Below are positions 11,100-22,114 of a stretch of 64,000 nucleotides of DNA, one piece after another (position 1 is the stretch's first letter; the number at the start of each line of letters is the position of its first letter). Source of the DNA: Hermatobates lingyangjiaoensis (taxonomy: Eukaryota; Arthropoda; Insecta; Hemiptera; Hermatobatidae); the NCBI GenBank assembly GCA_026182355.1, contig JAPFBL010001929.1, forward strand, positions 620,501-684,500. Reading direction: 5' to 3'. A program made the translations under genes and the position numbers. The notes under the pieces are model-generated. The model did not search any database. It was not told where the DNA came from and saw nothing but the letters and a program-made list of their open reading frames with translations.

Positions 11100-11139
11100 A
11101 GCCCTGAAGATGTCCACAAATATAGACGAAACGTGGGCT
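11100..11139 (+). ncRNA. hammerhead-like motif with G at position 17
   Basis: Stem I AGCC/GGCT (4 bp), core CTGAAGA, extra T, stem II GTC/GAC with a 10-nt loop, GAA and palindrome ACGT. Position 17 is G, which hammerheads normally do not cleave, so this copy is probably inactive. Confidence 0.5.
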
Positions 11140-11200
11140 TAAAGGTTTTTTACTGTTTGACGATAGACCAAACCTCGATAAAGAAAGAAAAATAGTATAT

Positions 11201-12300
11201 TGTTAAACAAATACAGACATTTCACAGACTCACGTTCATTTGTTTTCGTGTTTTCGATTTTACGTTCAGAAGTTTAATAGATAAAAGCAAAAAAAAAATT
11301 AGAATTATAATTTCAAAATTATAAAATAAATTGTGTTTGTGAATTTGAATTTATGTCGAGGATCACTGCCAAATGTAACTAACTTTAATAAAACTCGTTT
11401 AATTAAAATTGCAAATACAGGTATTTTCCTCGAATTTCATTTCAATATTTGCCATTATATTTATGTCATTATTTTATAATGGTTATGTTTATAATATATG
11501 ATTTAGGGATGTTTTATAAGATACGGTAAATAATTAATTGATCTATAGCTTAGAATGAACGGTATACATACATTACCAGGACGTACAGTAACACATTACG
11601 TGCATTTCTAACTTACGTTCGGTTGTCCGGACGTAGCTAAAAGCGTATATCGAGAATTGTCTGTACACGAAATAAGCGGCGTTTTAGAAGTCGACATCAA
11701 GTTTTTTCTCAGAATCGCAGATGTTTACAAGTCATTGCTGCTATCAGACTCCTAACAATGATAAAATTCAAACACTTAAAAGTTAAACTTCTTCTTCTTA
11801 ATCACAGTAATAAAAGAGACTTGAACTGAAGCCAAGGATGAGATACTGTCTAAGATAAGAAAGGTAAAAAAAATAACTAGCTGAAGCTATAGAATTTGAA
11901 AAACTAGTTCCACGGTGTTATTAAATGGCTCCAATTACTGAGGCAGAATCATTGCTTCGGAGCAAATTTATCATTAAACCATTATGGTGAATATTTTTGA
12001 TATTCTTGATAAAGATTGCAAACTTTGATATGAATCTGATGTTATATTTAATCAATCAAATAACTTACAATGTACTGCTCTCAATGTCACTCAGAAATGT
12101 ATATTTTAAACTTGAAATTCATTACAAATTTGATGGTTTAACGTAAGCATCATGTTTTTTCAATGTAACATTCGACTAAAACCGATCAATTTCAATTAAT
12201 AATAATATAAACATTAATAAGTATAATAATAAAAACTGTTAACTCTTATTTGAACTAATAAGTTCAATAATGTTTTGCACATTTCTATAGGATTATACTG
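11201..12300. other. no gene or element recognised
   Basis: AT-rich DNA, slightly richer in G and C at 11560-11760, with no homology that I recognise. Confidence 0.5.
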
Positions 12301-12307
12301 CTGTAAG

Positions 12308-12560
12308 TACAGGTATCCTCGTTTAACGACGGTAGTTTGGACCAACCATGCCGTCGTTAAGCGAAATCTTAAGTCTTTCCATGAAAAAAGGATTTAATCA
12401 CACAACACGTTTCGAACACTTGCTGTTCATTGTCAGGTTACATCTTTAGGCCTCAGTAAGGTGATAGTAACTAATAGTCACTGAGACAGATACAACCTGA
12501 CGATGAAAACTAGTGTTCGAAACGCATTCTGTGAATAAATCCTTTTTGTTTGGATAGACT
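12308..12560. mobile_element. fold-back element with two opposed hammerhead-like motifs
   Basis: A short hairpin (CGTTTAACGACGG against CCGTCGTTAAGCG, 12319-12365) precedes an inverted pair with arms at about 12380-12442 and 12490-12552. Both arms end in GGATTTAAT/ATAAATCC-type sequence. The minus-sense motif (12403-12440) has a perfect 5-bp stem II (GAACA/TGTTC), but its core reads CTGACAA. The plus-sense motif (12493-12530) has core CTGACGA. Neither leaves a clean position 17. Confidence 0.55.
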
Positions 12561-14185
12561 CGGTGTTTCTTTTCCTCACTATATTGAGTAAATACCACAC
12601 AATAACTGCTTGGTAGGTCGTGATATTCTAATGTTGTTGGAATATTACTTGGAACATTGGAATGTACTAAGGATGCAATATTGTATATTTTAGTTCCTAT
12701 TGTATTTGTAATGTACTGTATATTAGTTGGCAAATCTAAACGTTTTATTTTAATAAATAGTTAATGTTGATTATGTACACATAATATTTGTATTTGTATG
12801 ACGGTTGGAGGTGTCTTCCTTCTTTCTACCTTCTCACTATGTATACCTCCCCCCCTCTCTCTCTCTTTCTCTCTCACTCTCTCTCTCTCAAGTAAGAATT
12901 CAGCACAGAAGGTGTTCTGCCTGACAATTCCAGGTTAAGACAACCTCGAAATTTATAGTGGTATATTCCACTATTCCTATAACTACCCCACTTGAAGGAA
13001 GAATAACCTCTTATACTTTCTAAGGGATTGTAATGTACAGACTCTAACTGCGCTTTTAGAGTCTAATAAAATTAATTAATTGTGTGGGATTCATACAATT
13101 CACAAACACACACACATACGCGCGACATTTATTATATGTGTATATAACAAAATACTCAAGTTTTTCTCAGTTAGTTACAAGGTAGGTGGGAAAACCATGG
13201 AGTTTACATCAAGTGCTTCTCTCAAAAAAGTTTCACTGAGAGAAAATCGAAATTATTTTGTTTTGAAACTTGCTTATTTACCCCAACCTCTGAAAACAAG
13301 GAGCTGTGCAGCTCAATATAATAATTGTGTGACACACGCACACATAAGCAAACACACACGCACACACACACACACAAACATATACTCAAACAATGTTACA
13401 ATAAGTCATTTTTTCCTCAAATATAATTAGAGTGCAGGTAAGACAACCGCAGAGTTTACACTGTTACCATGTTCTGTTTTCTAATTTGTTTGAGAAAGTT
13501 CTTTCTGCTTTTATATAAAAAACGATAATTTTAGGAGTAAACAAACACGCACACACATACAAAATAAAACAAGGACATAATCCATACTTCATCGATAATT
13601 CTTTACAAAGTATTTAACTGATTTGAATTTAACCAAAAAAAAACAACAAAATATTTATAATTAACTGTGATATGGGCACATTTTTAGGCACACCCTGACA
13701 AAATACCGCATATAAATTGGCTTCCGTTGGTAACCTTTCTGTTTTGAATGATTAATGGCAAAAGAGAGATGGAATGGGGAATTGAAAAGACATGGATTAC
13801 GGCATGGTTTATGGGAAGTGATTAATGGATTAAGGCAATCAGGTGGTCGGTAGCAACACACGCCATCTCAATGTCGCTTAACGGTCTGTCATTCCGTCTT
13901 CGCCTTCCCTTAAATCTACCTCACTTATAATAAACAAAAAAATAAAGAAAAATTAAAATCCTTAAATAAAAAGAATATCAAAACATTTCTTTTATTATTA
14001 TTTTATAATTTATTTCTTTCATGCCCTTGGAGATTGTTTTCTTAATATTTATAAGCTAAGATGACCTGTCTAATCATTATTTTAAGGTAAAGAAAGAATA
14101 AAACTACTATGAATTCATCAATTCTCATTAGTAATGAATAAATTATTTATGAAAAATCCAAGTCGTTATAAGTGCGAAATAAAAA
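12561..14185. other. no gene seen; CT and CA microsatellites
   Basis: A (CT)n-rich tract lies at about 12848-12890 and a CA-rich tract at about 13328-13378. Short frames near 13080 and 13661 show no recognisable domain. Confidence 0.5.
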
Positions 14186-14189
14186 ACAA

Positions 14190-14690
14190 TGTTTAGATAT
14201 GGACATGTGAATTCAAATACCAATTAGATGAGTTTTAAAAAAGATGTAAGGATTTAAACTAAAAACCTATAAACATATGGATTTAAATCATTACAAGTAT
14301 GCCAATTTATAATACATAACAACGAAAGAATTCAAATACGAATAAACATACGTGAAAGCATGTATAATTTACACGTATTTGTTTCACGTATATTTAATAG
14401 ATAAAAATATGTCAATTCAACTACCAATAAACATAAGATATACCTAAATCAAATACCTATAACCATAAGAATTCAAATGTGAGAAAAATGTCAATTTAAT
14501 ACATAAAACGAAGAGAATTAAAATTACAATAAACACGGACTTTCAAATACGTGAAGCATGTTAATTTATTATATAAAAATACGAGAATTCAAAAACAAAT
14601 AAACATGTGAATTAAAATACGTGTTTGCATGTCTATTCAAATACCCATAAACATCCAAATTAAAATATTTTAATTAACATATTTAAAAAA
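14190..14690. repeat. degenerate tandem array, period roughly 55-65 bp
   Basis: The phrases GAATTCAAATAC and AATAAACAT recur about eight times with variable spacing (for example near 14209, 14330, 14480, 14585 and 14630). Units have drifted heavily and no function is evident. Confidence 0.5.
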
Positions 14691-14754
14691 TTTTAATTTT
14701 TGTTATTTCAAAAACATAAAAAAAATTAAAAAGAAACATGTAATCCACAATCAG

Positions 14755-14809
14755 GTTCTTGAAGATGGGAACCAGAAGGACCCGGTCGAGGACCCGAAAC
14801 CGGTCGAGC
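14755..14809 (+). ncRNA. hammerhead-like motif with ACCGGT helix III
   Basis: Stem I GTTC/GAGC (4 bp with one wobble), core TTGAAGA (C3 changed to T), extra T, a long stem II region closed by GGG/CCC (29 nt), GAA, palindrome ACCGGT, C at 17. It lies about 150 bp upstream of the first PLE coding remnant. It stands out as GC-rich in AT-rich surroundings. Confidence 0.45.
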
Positions 14810-14963
14810 TTTTCAGATACTATACGGGGTATGACGGATAATAGTACTATTAATTCTATAAGTGTGTAGGTCAATTGAATACATTGTTATTTCATATACT
14901 GTTATATTTACAATATATTAAATAAAAAATTAAGTAAGAACATATAAATATATTCATAAAATA

Positions 14964-15248
14964 TATGAAGACTGTGGCAAAAATTGCATAGAGCAAACAG
15001 AATGAACACTAAAAGACAGATTCAAAGAGCACATTAAGGTCTACACCAGTAATACAAACAAATCAAGCTAGACATACCACCAAAATAATTTTGAACATAG
15101 CATGGAAAACATAATGGACTTACTACAGACACGACAGGAACAGACACGACAAAGGACTAGGAATGAACCCAAGAGAAGAATAGAAATTCACAAACAAAAA
15201 ATGATGGACAATTTAATCAACCAACAGGCAAACCATCAGACATTTTAA
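14964..15248 (+). pseudogene. Penelope-like element GIY-YIG endonuclease remnant (PLE copy 1)
   Basis: One frame reads through two stops with the order KNCIEQTE, TLKDRFKEHIKVYTSN, FEHSMENIMDLLQT and then a Lys/Arg-rich end stopping at 15246. This matches the C-terminal half of the GIY-YIG endonuclease of PLEs: the position after YIGQT, the Arg-containing helix and the NxxH region. The N-terminal half of the domain and the reverse transcriptase are missing. The hammerhead-like motif at 14755 lies upstream in the same orientation. The copy is inactive. Confidence 0.7.
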
Positions 15249-15440
15249 CCAGTTATTTAATAAAATTTAAAAGACGACACAAGGAAGTTGAAATAGACGA
15301 AGAGATGAGAAATAAAAGAATAAAATTTAATAATTACATAAACATAGAAACCAAAATAATAGAGTTAACTATATAGACAATATAGGTTTAGTGGAATAGA
15401 TAGCAGCCGTAGGTTATCAGAAATATGCCAAGGTTATCCC

Positions 15441-16172
15441 GAGATAATCTTACTGATTCGATGAAAGCGAGCCTTAAGGCATCTTACCTGTGCAACCATC
15501 TGAAAAAAGTTGGGCACTTTTAATAACATTAGAACCTATCTTGAAGGAGATAAAACTGCTACCATAGTTGCTTAAAGATTTCTTCAACTGGGTGATGGAA
15601 GGGTCCCTAATGAAGACGGTACTGTTAAAATGTTACTGTTGGAAGTATCAACTCACAGCTACTTTAGCTACTGCCTGGCACAACAGCTATTTACAAATCT
15701 GTAGAAACAGTTCAAGATCAAAACAATGTACACTACCAGTAGAGTTTCTAAACTCTCTCGAGGCACCAGGGGTGCCTCCACACCAACTGGCACTAAATTT
15801 AGAAGCTTCCATCATGTAACTTCAAAACCTGGATCCATTAGAGCTTTGCAATATGACAGGATTAGTGGCAAAGAAGCTCTTGTCTCATGTTATAGAAGAA
15901 ACTATACTCACCAATAGAAGAAACCAAGAATCACCATAATTCCTTCAGACATGCCCTTCCAATTCAAAAGAGCGCAATTCCCAATTCGCTTAAGTTTAAT
16001 AAGTCACAAACACAAACATTTAAAGTAGCAGGACTTTACTTGGAATAATCTTGCTTTTCACACAGACAACTTTATAATGGTTGTTCTAACTGTTGGCAGT
16101 TGAAAAAAGTCTGTTGTCTTCTTCCCAAAAGGAAAAACAAAATACATCGCTTACAAAGAAGCTTTGCTTTAA
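15441..16172 (+). pseudogene. Helitron Rep/helicase protein, C-terminal helicase part
   Basis: Piecing frames together gives the end of a PIF1-family helicase as found in animal Helitrons. In order: SLKASYLCNHLKK and NIRTYLEGDKTATIVA (about 15465-15570), LGDGRVPNEDGTVKM, VEFLNSLEAPGVPPHQLALN (about 15740-15800), a segment matching LQNLDPLELCNMTGLVAKKL, ITIIPSDMPFQFKRAQFPIR (about 15930-15990), FKVAGLYLE, and finally PKGKTKYIAYKEALL before a stop at 16170-16172. At least three stops and several frameshifts break it. The Rep nuclease and Walker motifs are absent. Two different short frames near 15570 and 15730 are parts of this same remnant. Confidence 0.8.
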
Positions 16173-16311
16173 ACAACAATTTTTTTTGCCTTTATAATAG
16201 TTTGATATCCTATGATTGAAGTATAAACATTTATTTATCTCAATTATGGCAAACTCTTATTTAAAAGAAAACACACTTTACAACCACACTATTACTTTCT
16301 TATTCAAGAGT

Positions 16312-16329
16312 AACGCCGGGTATTTCTAA
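16312..16329 (+). mobile_element. possible Helitron 3' terminus
   Basis: About 140 bp after the helicase stop the sequence reads AACGCCGGGTATTTCTAA followed by T. Helitrons end in CTRR, usually after a GC-rich hairpin, and insert before T. CTAA fits, but the hairpin stem is poor. Confidence 0.4.
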
Positions 16330-16926
16330 TAGAATAATATAAATATATAGCATACCTTAAATTAAGTAAAAATATAAACCTTAGGTGTACATAATTCGTA
16401 TTGAATAATAAGTTTATTCAAAATATAGTAAATATGAATTTTTAAAAAAAAAATGTGACGATTTGTTTTACTATTTACGTTAATTCAAGGTTTGGATTCT
16501 GCCTGGACGAATAATCACTTTATAGTTAAGTGAACGACTAGCGAGTGTTTCAGGAGAATGAAACAGCAGTTGAATTATTTTCATTTATTACTCCAAGGTC
16601 GCCCACTGTAAGTTATCCAAGGGTGAACAAAGATAAACCCCCACTTATAGAGTGATCTTAATGTTGCCTTTACTGAATACATCAACTTGTATGTTTCTAG
16701 CAAGAGTTGAATTAATTTATGTCTTTACAGAGATCATGTCATCTCTTAGCCTTCACTATGTGTCGATTATAAGGAAATGGAATGCTAAAGCTTCGGTCGT
16801 TTGTTTTTTGCTTTTCTATCATCTATCATCTATAGAGGAAATAACAAGAAAGCTAATTAGTATTGAAATCTATTGACTATTCAATAGATATTAAGAAATA
16901 TCCGACTTTATCAGGAAGAAAAGTGA
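16330..16926. other. no gene seen
   Basis: AT-rich DNA with a slightly more GC-rich part at 16490-16640. A 74-codon frame at 16652-16876 shows no recognisable domain. Confidence 0.5.
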
Positions 16927-16940
16927 CTACTTGAAAGGTA

Positions 16941-17253
16941 GGTTAGGTTAGGTTGCAGTGGTAGTCCAACAACGGAACGAACGAAGGCCGATCATTGGCA
17001 CTTTATGATACCACACAATGAACATTCATTCTACAGTGAGAGTCCTAAATTGTGCCTAACTCAAGTGTATTTAGAGTAGGGATCTTTAACAAGTACCTGA
17101 CATCGTACAGGCTCGGGACCAACGATTTATTCATGTGCTTAGATTTATTCACCTCTCGCATGAATAAATCGAGGAGTAGGTGGGGATCGAACCCCGGACT
17201 TACCAGTTCAGAGGCGAGTACGCTAACCACTGAGCTACTTGTAGCTCAGTAGC
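16941..17253 (-). mobile_element. tRNA-derived SINE, short subfamily, with 14-bp target duplication
   Basis: On the minus strand the head (17244-17160) holds a polymerase III A box (TAGCTCAGTGG) and B box (GGTTCGATCCC). A body with GTACGATGTCAGGTAC and TTGAGTTAGGC follows, and the tail is CCTAACCTAACC. The 14-bp sequence CTACTTGAAAGGTA flanks it at 16927-16940 and 17254-17267. A perfect duplication shows a fairly recent, complete insertion. Open frames on both strands across it are SINE sequence. Confidence 0.85.
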
Positions 17254-17267
17254 CTACTTGAAAGGTA

Positions 17268-17838
17268 AGTCAATGGGAAAAACCAATTTCACTATATATT
17301 ATCTTCCTGCACCTCACTTCTCTGTCTATACCACTATATTAGGAAACTGTCCTGGCAACTGACCGCGCTGCCACACGCACCCGATCTTGAAGTAATGAAG
17401 GAGAGAAGAATAAAAGAATTAAAAATAAAAAATAATATTAAGGTAAGCAGTTCCAGTTAATAAAAAGACAAAAGAAATGACAGGAGTTGTAAAAAAATAA
17501 ATGAATGAATGAATGAATAAACAGAAATCGTAAACCGGGAAAAAATACATAAATGCATAAATAAGGTATTAATTTAAAAAATACTATCCTGTGAAATGAT
17601 AGAATAGGTTAGGCAGATGGGAAACAATAGCATTTGATAATAAAAATAAAAGAAAATTCGAAATATATATATTTATACGAGTTCAAAATCGAAGAAGAGT
17701 AACACTTAAATATTTTTGGAAAATCCGTCTTCAGGAGAAAAGAGAGAGGGGGACCAAGCACATTGTAGGCGCAAAAGCTCTACGGACTTTGAAGATAGAT
17801 TGTTTTTGAAGAAATACAATCTCAAAGTACATTAGACC
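17268..17838. other. no gene; decayed family D piece
   Basis: Mostly AT-rich. A minus-sense family D remnant lies at about 17670-17760, with CTGAAGACGGATT and a broken 3' half. Confidence 0.5.
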
Positions 17839-18022
17839 TGATTTATATTATTAATATGGCAAACCGTCATAACTCGTACGATGATCTTGGATTCGTTGGA
17901 GAGCTTTCGGACGTTGTCCATCTTCAATCGCGATTGAAGATAGACAACGTCCGAAAGCTCTCCAACGAATCCAAGATCATCGTACGAGGTATGACAGTTT
18001 GCCATATTAATAATATAAATCA
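17839..18022. repeat. 184-bp near-perfect palindrome without spacer
   Basis: Position 17839 pairs with 18022 and so on to the centre between 17930 and 17931. The two 92-bp arms differ at only a few positions, and the exact centre is CGATTGAAG/CTTCAATCG-like. The right arm contains TTGAAGA, a GAC-AAC-GTC stem, GAA and AGCTC, which recalls a family F hammerhead with stem I lost. Open frames on the two strands mirror each other because of the symmetry. Confidence 0.85.
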
Positions 18023-18084
18023 TACTAACCTCAGTCGTAATAATAATATGCACATTACACCTGGTTACGTTTCCTATGATTTCA

Positions 18085-18165
18085 TGGTCAATTGATTGTT
18101 ATTTCACGTGTTTATGTGAAATCTTGTTATATATGTATATGTATGTATCAATGTTCAAACCACAA
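18085..18165 (+). mobile_element. family A tail fragment
   Basis: Contains ATTGATTGTTATTTCACGTG and TTTATGTGAAATCTTG, the outer tail of family A, without the hammerhead part. Confidence 0.5.
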
Positions 18166-18169
18166 CAAA

Positions 18170-19593
18170 AAAAAAATCTGGAGTGGCCTACACTCTACTT
18201 TACTATAAGTAACATAATGTCAAATTTCTTGAGTATATAAAACATAACGTCTCATTTAAGCATAACATAAATATCTAAATGGGATATAATTATTAGCATT
18301 TCATTCCTGAGGTAGTACAGATAGTGATTGAAGGACATATCAATTTATAAGCTTATTTTTGTACATCACAAATAATTTATTATTTGCAAATAATTTCATT
18401 AGTATAACTACAGCAGTAATAACATTTTTGAAAAACCAATGTGAACATTTCTTGAAACGAAATATTATCCTACAAGAGAACATGGCTATTGTTCAAATAG
18501 TCAGTAGATTTTTCAAATCGTTTACTTGAAATCCTTCAACATTGAATATTAAAGTAAAATTTTCAAATTTAAAACAGGAAAATACCCCCTTCCTTCCCCT
18601 TTGTCAAATAACATATATACGATTTTTTTCTGAGCGTGTGTTATCATTTTCCTGTACAATAGTATTCCTCTTACATCTCATATAAGTCAATAAACAATTT
18701 AAATTGTTCTTTTATAAATATCAATTTTATCTCAGTGGAATCGCTCAAAAAATTTCTAAGTCAATGTAAACAATGAAAAAATATAAACAAATTTGACAAG
18801 TATAGCAGGTGATCTCTTAGTCTAAGATAAACAAACAGTTTTTATAGCGTCATTGCTCTTTCCCATAATTAAAACTTCATGATTTTTTTTTTATGAATTG
18901 CTAATTTCTTGTTCCATTTTTGGTCAAATTTTCATTATTTTTTAATGAGCCGTTTAGCGTCAAAAAAACATTTTCTGAAAATAGAAATCGTACTGTAACG
19001 CCCCTTTAGCGAATGTAATTCTGAAAATATTTCAACTCATTCTCCATATAATCTTCTATTTTTAGGCATAGTTTCATTTTGATTCGTCAAACAGTATGGC
19101 TTGTATCGCTCTCACAAGGTTTGAGATTGAATTATAAGTCAAAATTTGTACATTTTATTGAAAAAAAAAATATTTCCTGTTGATTTAAAATTCTGAATAT
19201 ATTTTTCGTTTGTTCCATTTGTAACCTCAAAGATAATGTCAAAATTTGAAAACTCTAGGGTTATCAGTTTAGAAGAAATAAATGTTTTAAAAAAAAACGG
19301 TTTTTGGCAAAAAAACTGACTTTCCCATCATGCATAATTCTTCCCAAACAATAGGGATCTTCGTCTTTATAGGGCCCATTTTTGTGTAAAATATCAACTT
19401 GATCCATCAAAGATTCTGGACCGTAGCGTGGTAACAAGCAATGCTAACACACGCACCCACCCACCCACACACACACAGACATCATCGTAAAAACTTCATA
19501 AAACGACTTCTGGGACCTCAAAACATGTAATTCCGTCAAAATCTCGAGATCGATTTTTTTCACGATCACTATACTTTACTTATAGTAAAGTAA
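18170..19593 (+). mobile_element. 1.4-kb non-coding interspersed repeat, copy 1
   Basis: It starts near TCTGGAGTGGCCT and ends near CTTTACTTATAGTAAAG. The part 18830-19590 matches the reverse complement of 58555-59260 closely, including GAGCCGTTTAGCGT, TGGCTTGTATCGCTCTCACA and a CA-rich run before CGACTTCTGGGACCTCAAAA. Both ends carry the palindrome CTTTACTATAAGTAAAG or its variant. No protein is encoded. It is probably a non-autonomous DNA transposon of unknown superfamily. Confidence 0.6.
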
Positions 19594-19595
19594 AA

Positions 19596-19874
19596 AAGAA
19601 TAAAATATTTCAACCGTAATAAGCGGCCTTCATCCACTCTTCGACTCTGACGTCGTTGGGTTGTTGACTCTGATAAAGACCGTCTGATAAGGTTCTTGTA
19701 GGTCTTAGTCTTTTTTTCCTTTTCTTATTGTGGTTTGAATATTAATTGTTGCTTCACGTACTTATTGTGAACTTTTGTTATATATATAATCAGTTTGGTT
19801 TTTGACTCTGACGAAGACCGCTTATTACGGTTGAAAGATCTTAGTCTTGTTTTCCCATTTCTTATTGTGGTTTA

Positions 19875-19931
<57 letters not shown>

Positions 19932-19960
19932 CAATTTCACATAAACAGAAAAATTTTATT
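19596..19960. mobile_element. family A copies, one intact
   Basis: A badly decayed inverted pair (19600-19745) is followed by an intact plus-sense copy (about 19797-19880) and a long TA tract (19878-19930). Confidence 0.6.
19804..19846 (+). ncRNA. hammerhead-like ribozyme motif, family A
   Basis: Stem I GACT/AGTC, core CTGACGA, extra A, 5-bp stem II with a CTTATTA loop, GAA, AGATCT, T at 17. It differs from the copy at 4075 by one loop base, so the stems and core agree between two distant copies. Confidence 0.7.
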
Positions 19961-21486
19961 CGTGACAAAAAATATAACAGTTTAGAAGTTGATATATATG
20001 CATATATAACTCTGGGGTGATGTGTGAACCTCTTTGTTTCTTCACCCTTCTGTACTCTTCATATCTTTTGTGTGTGTGTCTTTTTTCTGTGTTTCTGGGT
20101 TTCAAGTTTTAATTATATATAAATACTTTTTAAATTCAAAAGTTGTTTTTCAAACAGTCGTAATAAATAGTTTTTAGTTAACATGACAAAGAACAACACA
20201 ATAGCTATTATTGATATTTTGAATCAGTTTGTTGTCATGAATAAACTAGAAACAGGTAAGAGAAACAAACGTTCCAGGTGAACCTGTTTTGTTAATACGA
20301 TGCGTGTGTGCGAATTTCGGTCATATCGCTACAGTTCCATGAGAAACATTAATAAGCAGGTATACAGAGGTGTATAGCAGGTATATAGATTACCTATAAC
20401 GTTTATCTCCGTCATCTTCTCTTCTAATCTACTCGTGACGACGACTGTGGTTCAAAATATTGATGACAATAATAATAATAATAACTGTTTCATTGATTTC
20501 TGTGTTGCGTTTTATATAATTTTTTTGACATAAATACATATTTGAAAATACAAAACATGGCAGAATAAATGAAAGTCTTAAAACCTTAAAATAAACAGGA
20601 CACAGAACGTACCAAAACTGTAACTAACATCGATATTTCGAATAAATATCTTATAAATATATTACGTGCATAAGATCATAAGATAAAATGAAGCGAGCGA
20701 AAACTTCTCAGGTTGGTAAACAGAGCCAAGTTATGCCCATATTCTTATTTTATTTTTTTAATTTGAACGCGTATCCTTTTTTTTTTTTTGTAATGTGAAC
20801 TATCTCTTGACTAAAAACATTAAAGTGAATTCTAAGACTTGGCAATTCATATTAACACATTTTTTTTTAAAAAAACGTTGTTTACTATTATGGTTGTGTC
20901 AACACAAGGTTCAAACAGCTGAAGATTAAAGACTCTATAGTATCTACCTGCACGGTGTCAGCCAAGACTACTACCCTGGCAATTAAATCGACATTTGACG
21001 TATTACAGCAAAGAAACAAGATAAGCAAAAAAGAAAAACTTGAAAATTATGCATACATTAAAAAGGATTAGTCATCCCTTAACTATAGAAGTGATTCTGC
21101 TAATTGAAATAGCGTTTATAGAAAACTATTAGGTTCATTACAAATGGTTCGCTGCCTATATTATTTAAAATACCTTTTTTTTATATTGTTTAGTAAAATT
21201 GGCTTTTTGGTTAGAAACACTGACTTCAGTGTGGCTAGATCATTCCAATATTCCATATTTTTAATTCATAATATAATCCAATTAATAATGTAATAATAAA
21301 TGCTCTTCTCATATTATTATTTTTATGATTCTTGTTTTTTTTTTAATAATAATAATTCAAAATAATAATTTTGAATTTTGATAATAGGTAAAATAATTAC
21401 AATTTCAATATCAAAGATTAAGAAGATTACTACAATTAAGAAAAACTACATTGAAAAGGGTATTCAACATTTCGTAGGATTAAGAG
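19961..21486. other. no gene seen
   Basis: AT-rich DNA. A very decayed family C-like piece (GTGACGACGACTGTGG) lies near 20430. There is nothing else that I can name. Confidence 0.5.
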
Positions 21487-21494
21487 TATTCAGT

Positions 21495-22106
21495 TAGGGT
21501 TTATACAAAAACCAACATTTTAGAAAACCTGTTTTCGAATAGTAATTTTTTCAGAAAACCAGTTTCGAATTTTTATAAAAAAAATTTTTTTGCTCGTAAA
21601 ACAGTAGCATTCTATAATTCGAACAAAAAATTTTAACAGAAAATTTAGAATGATTAAAAGCAGTTTTTGACTGAAATTATTTACTGTTCAATTTTATTGA
21701 TACTAAAATTTTTTTTATGAAATTTAGTAGAACAAAGAAATAATAGTTGACCAGGATTAAATAACTTTAAAAATATATGATTCGTTGTTTATGCATAATT
21801 TTCACATAAAGGATGTAAATATTTTTATAATAGTGAAACAAGTTATTCAGCAAAGGGTTCGAATAAATAAAAACAATATATTTTCATATTTTTATAATAA
21901 CCATATTATTAAATTGGACTGATATGATTCCAAGAACCAAACTGCTTGCAACAGTGTTTTCATCAATCTGGTACATCTGGCTACATTTGTCATTTTCAAA
22001 TTTTTTTTAATGTTATTCATAAATTCGATATTTTCTACTAAAAAACCGGTTTTCGAATTTCGTAATTTTCTCCAAAAAACCGGTTTTTAAAAACCGAGAA
22101 ACCCTA
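21495..22106. mobile_element. hAT-type MITE with 8-bp target duplication
   Basis: A 612-bp element begins TAGGGTTT and ends AAACCCTA. Subterminal inverted sequence is rich in AAAACCGG and TTTCGAAT motifs. The octamer TATTCAGT flanks it exactly at 21487-21494 and 22107-22114. Short inverted termini with an 8-bp duplication are the hAT signature. It encodes no protein, so it would need a transposase supplied in trans. Confidence 0.75.
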
Positions 22107-22114
22107 TATTCAGT

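Larger units (their letters stand above)
10601..11200. mobile_element. hammerhead-like fragments between TA tracts
   Basis: Three pieces occur here: a plus-sense motif at 10675-10720, a decayed family D piece at 10925-10985 (core TTGAAGA), and a plus-sense motif at 11100-11139. No coding sequence survives. They look like PLE terminus fragments. Confidence 0.5.

Noticed and set aside
17160..17244. A functional tRNA gene in the SINE heads
   Set aside because: A and B boxes are present, but the acceptor stem does not close and the sequence continues into the SINE body.
17045..17252. Small proteins on both strands at 17.1 kb
   Set aside because: Both are SINE sequence. The same peptide fragments recur at 28.8 kb and 43.2 kb, where other SINE copies lie.
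17832..18095. Two overlapping proteins on opposite strands
   Set aside because: Both frames come from the 184-bp palindrome and mirror each other.
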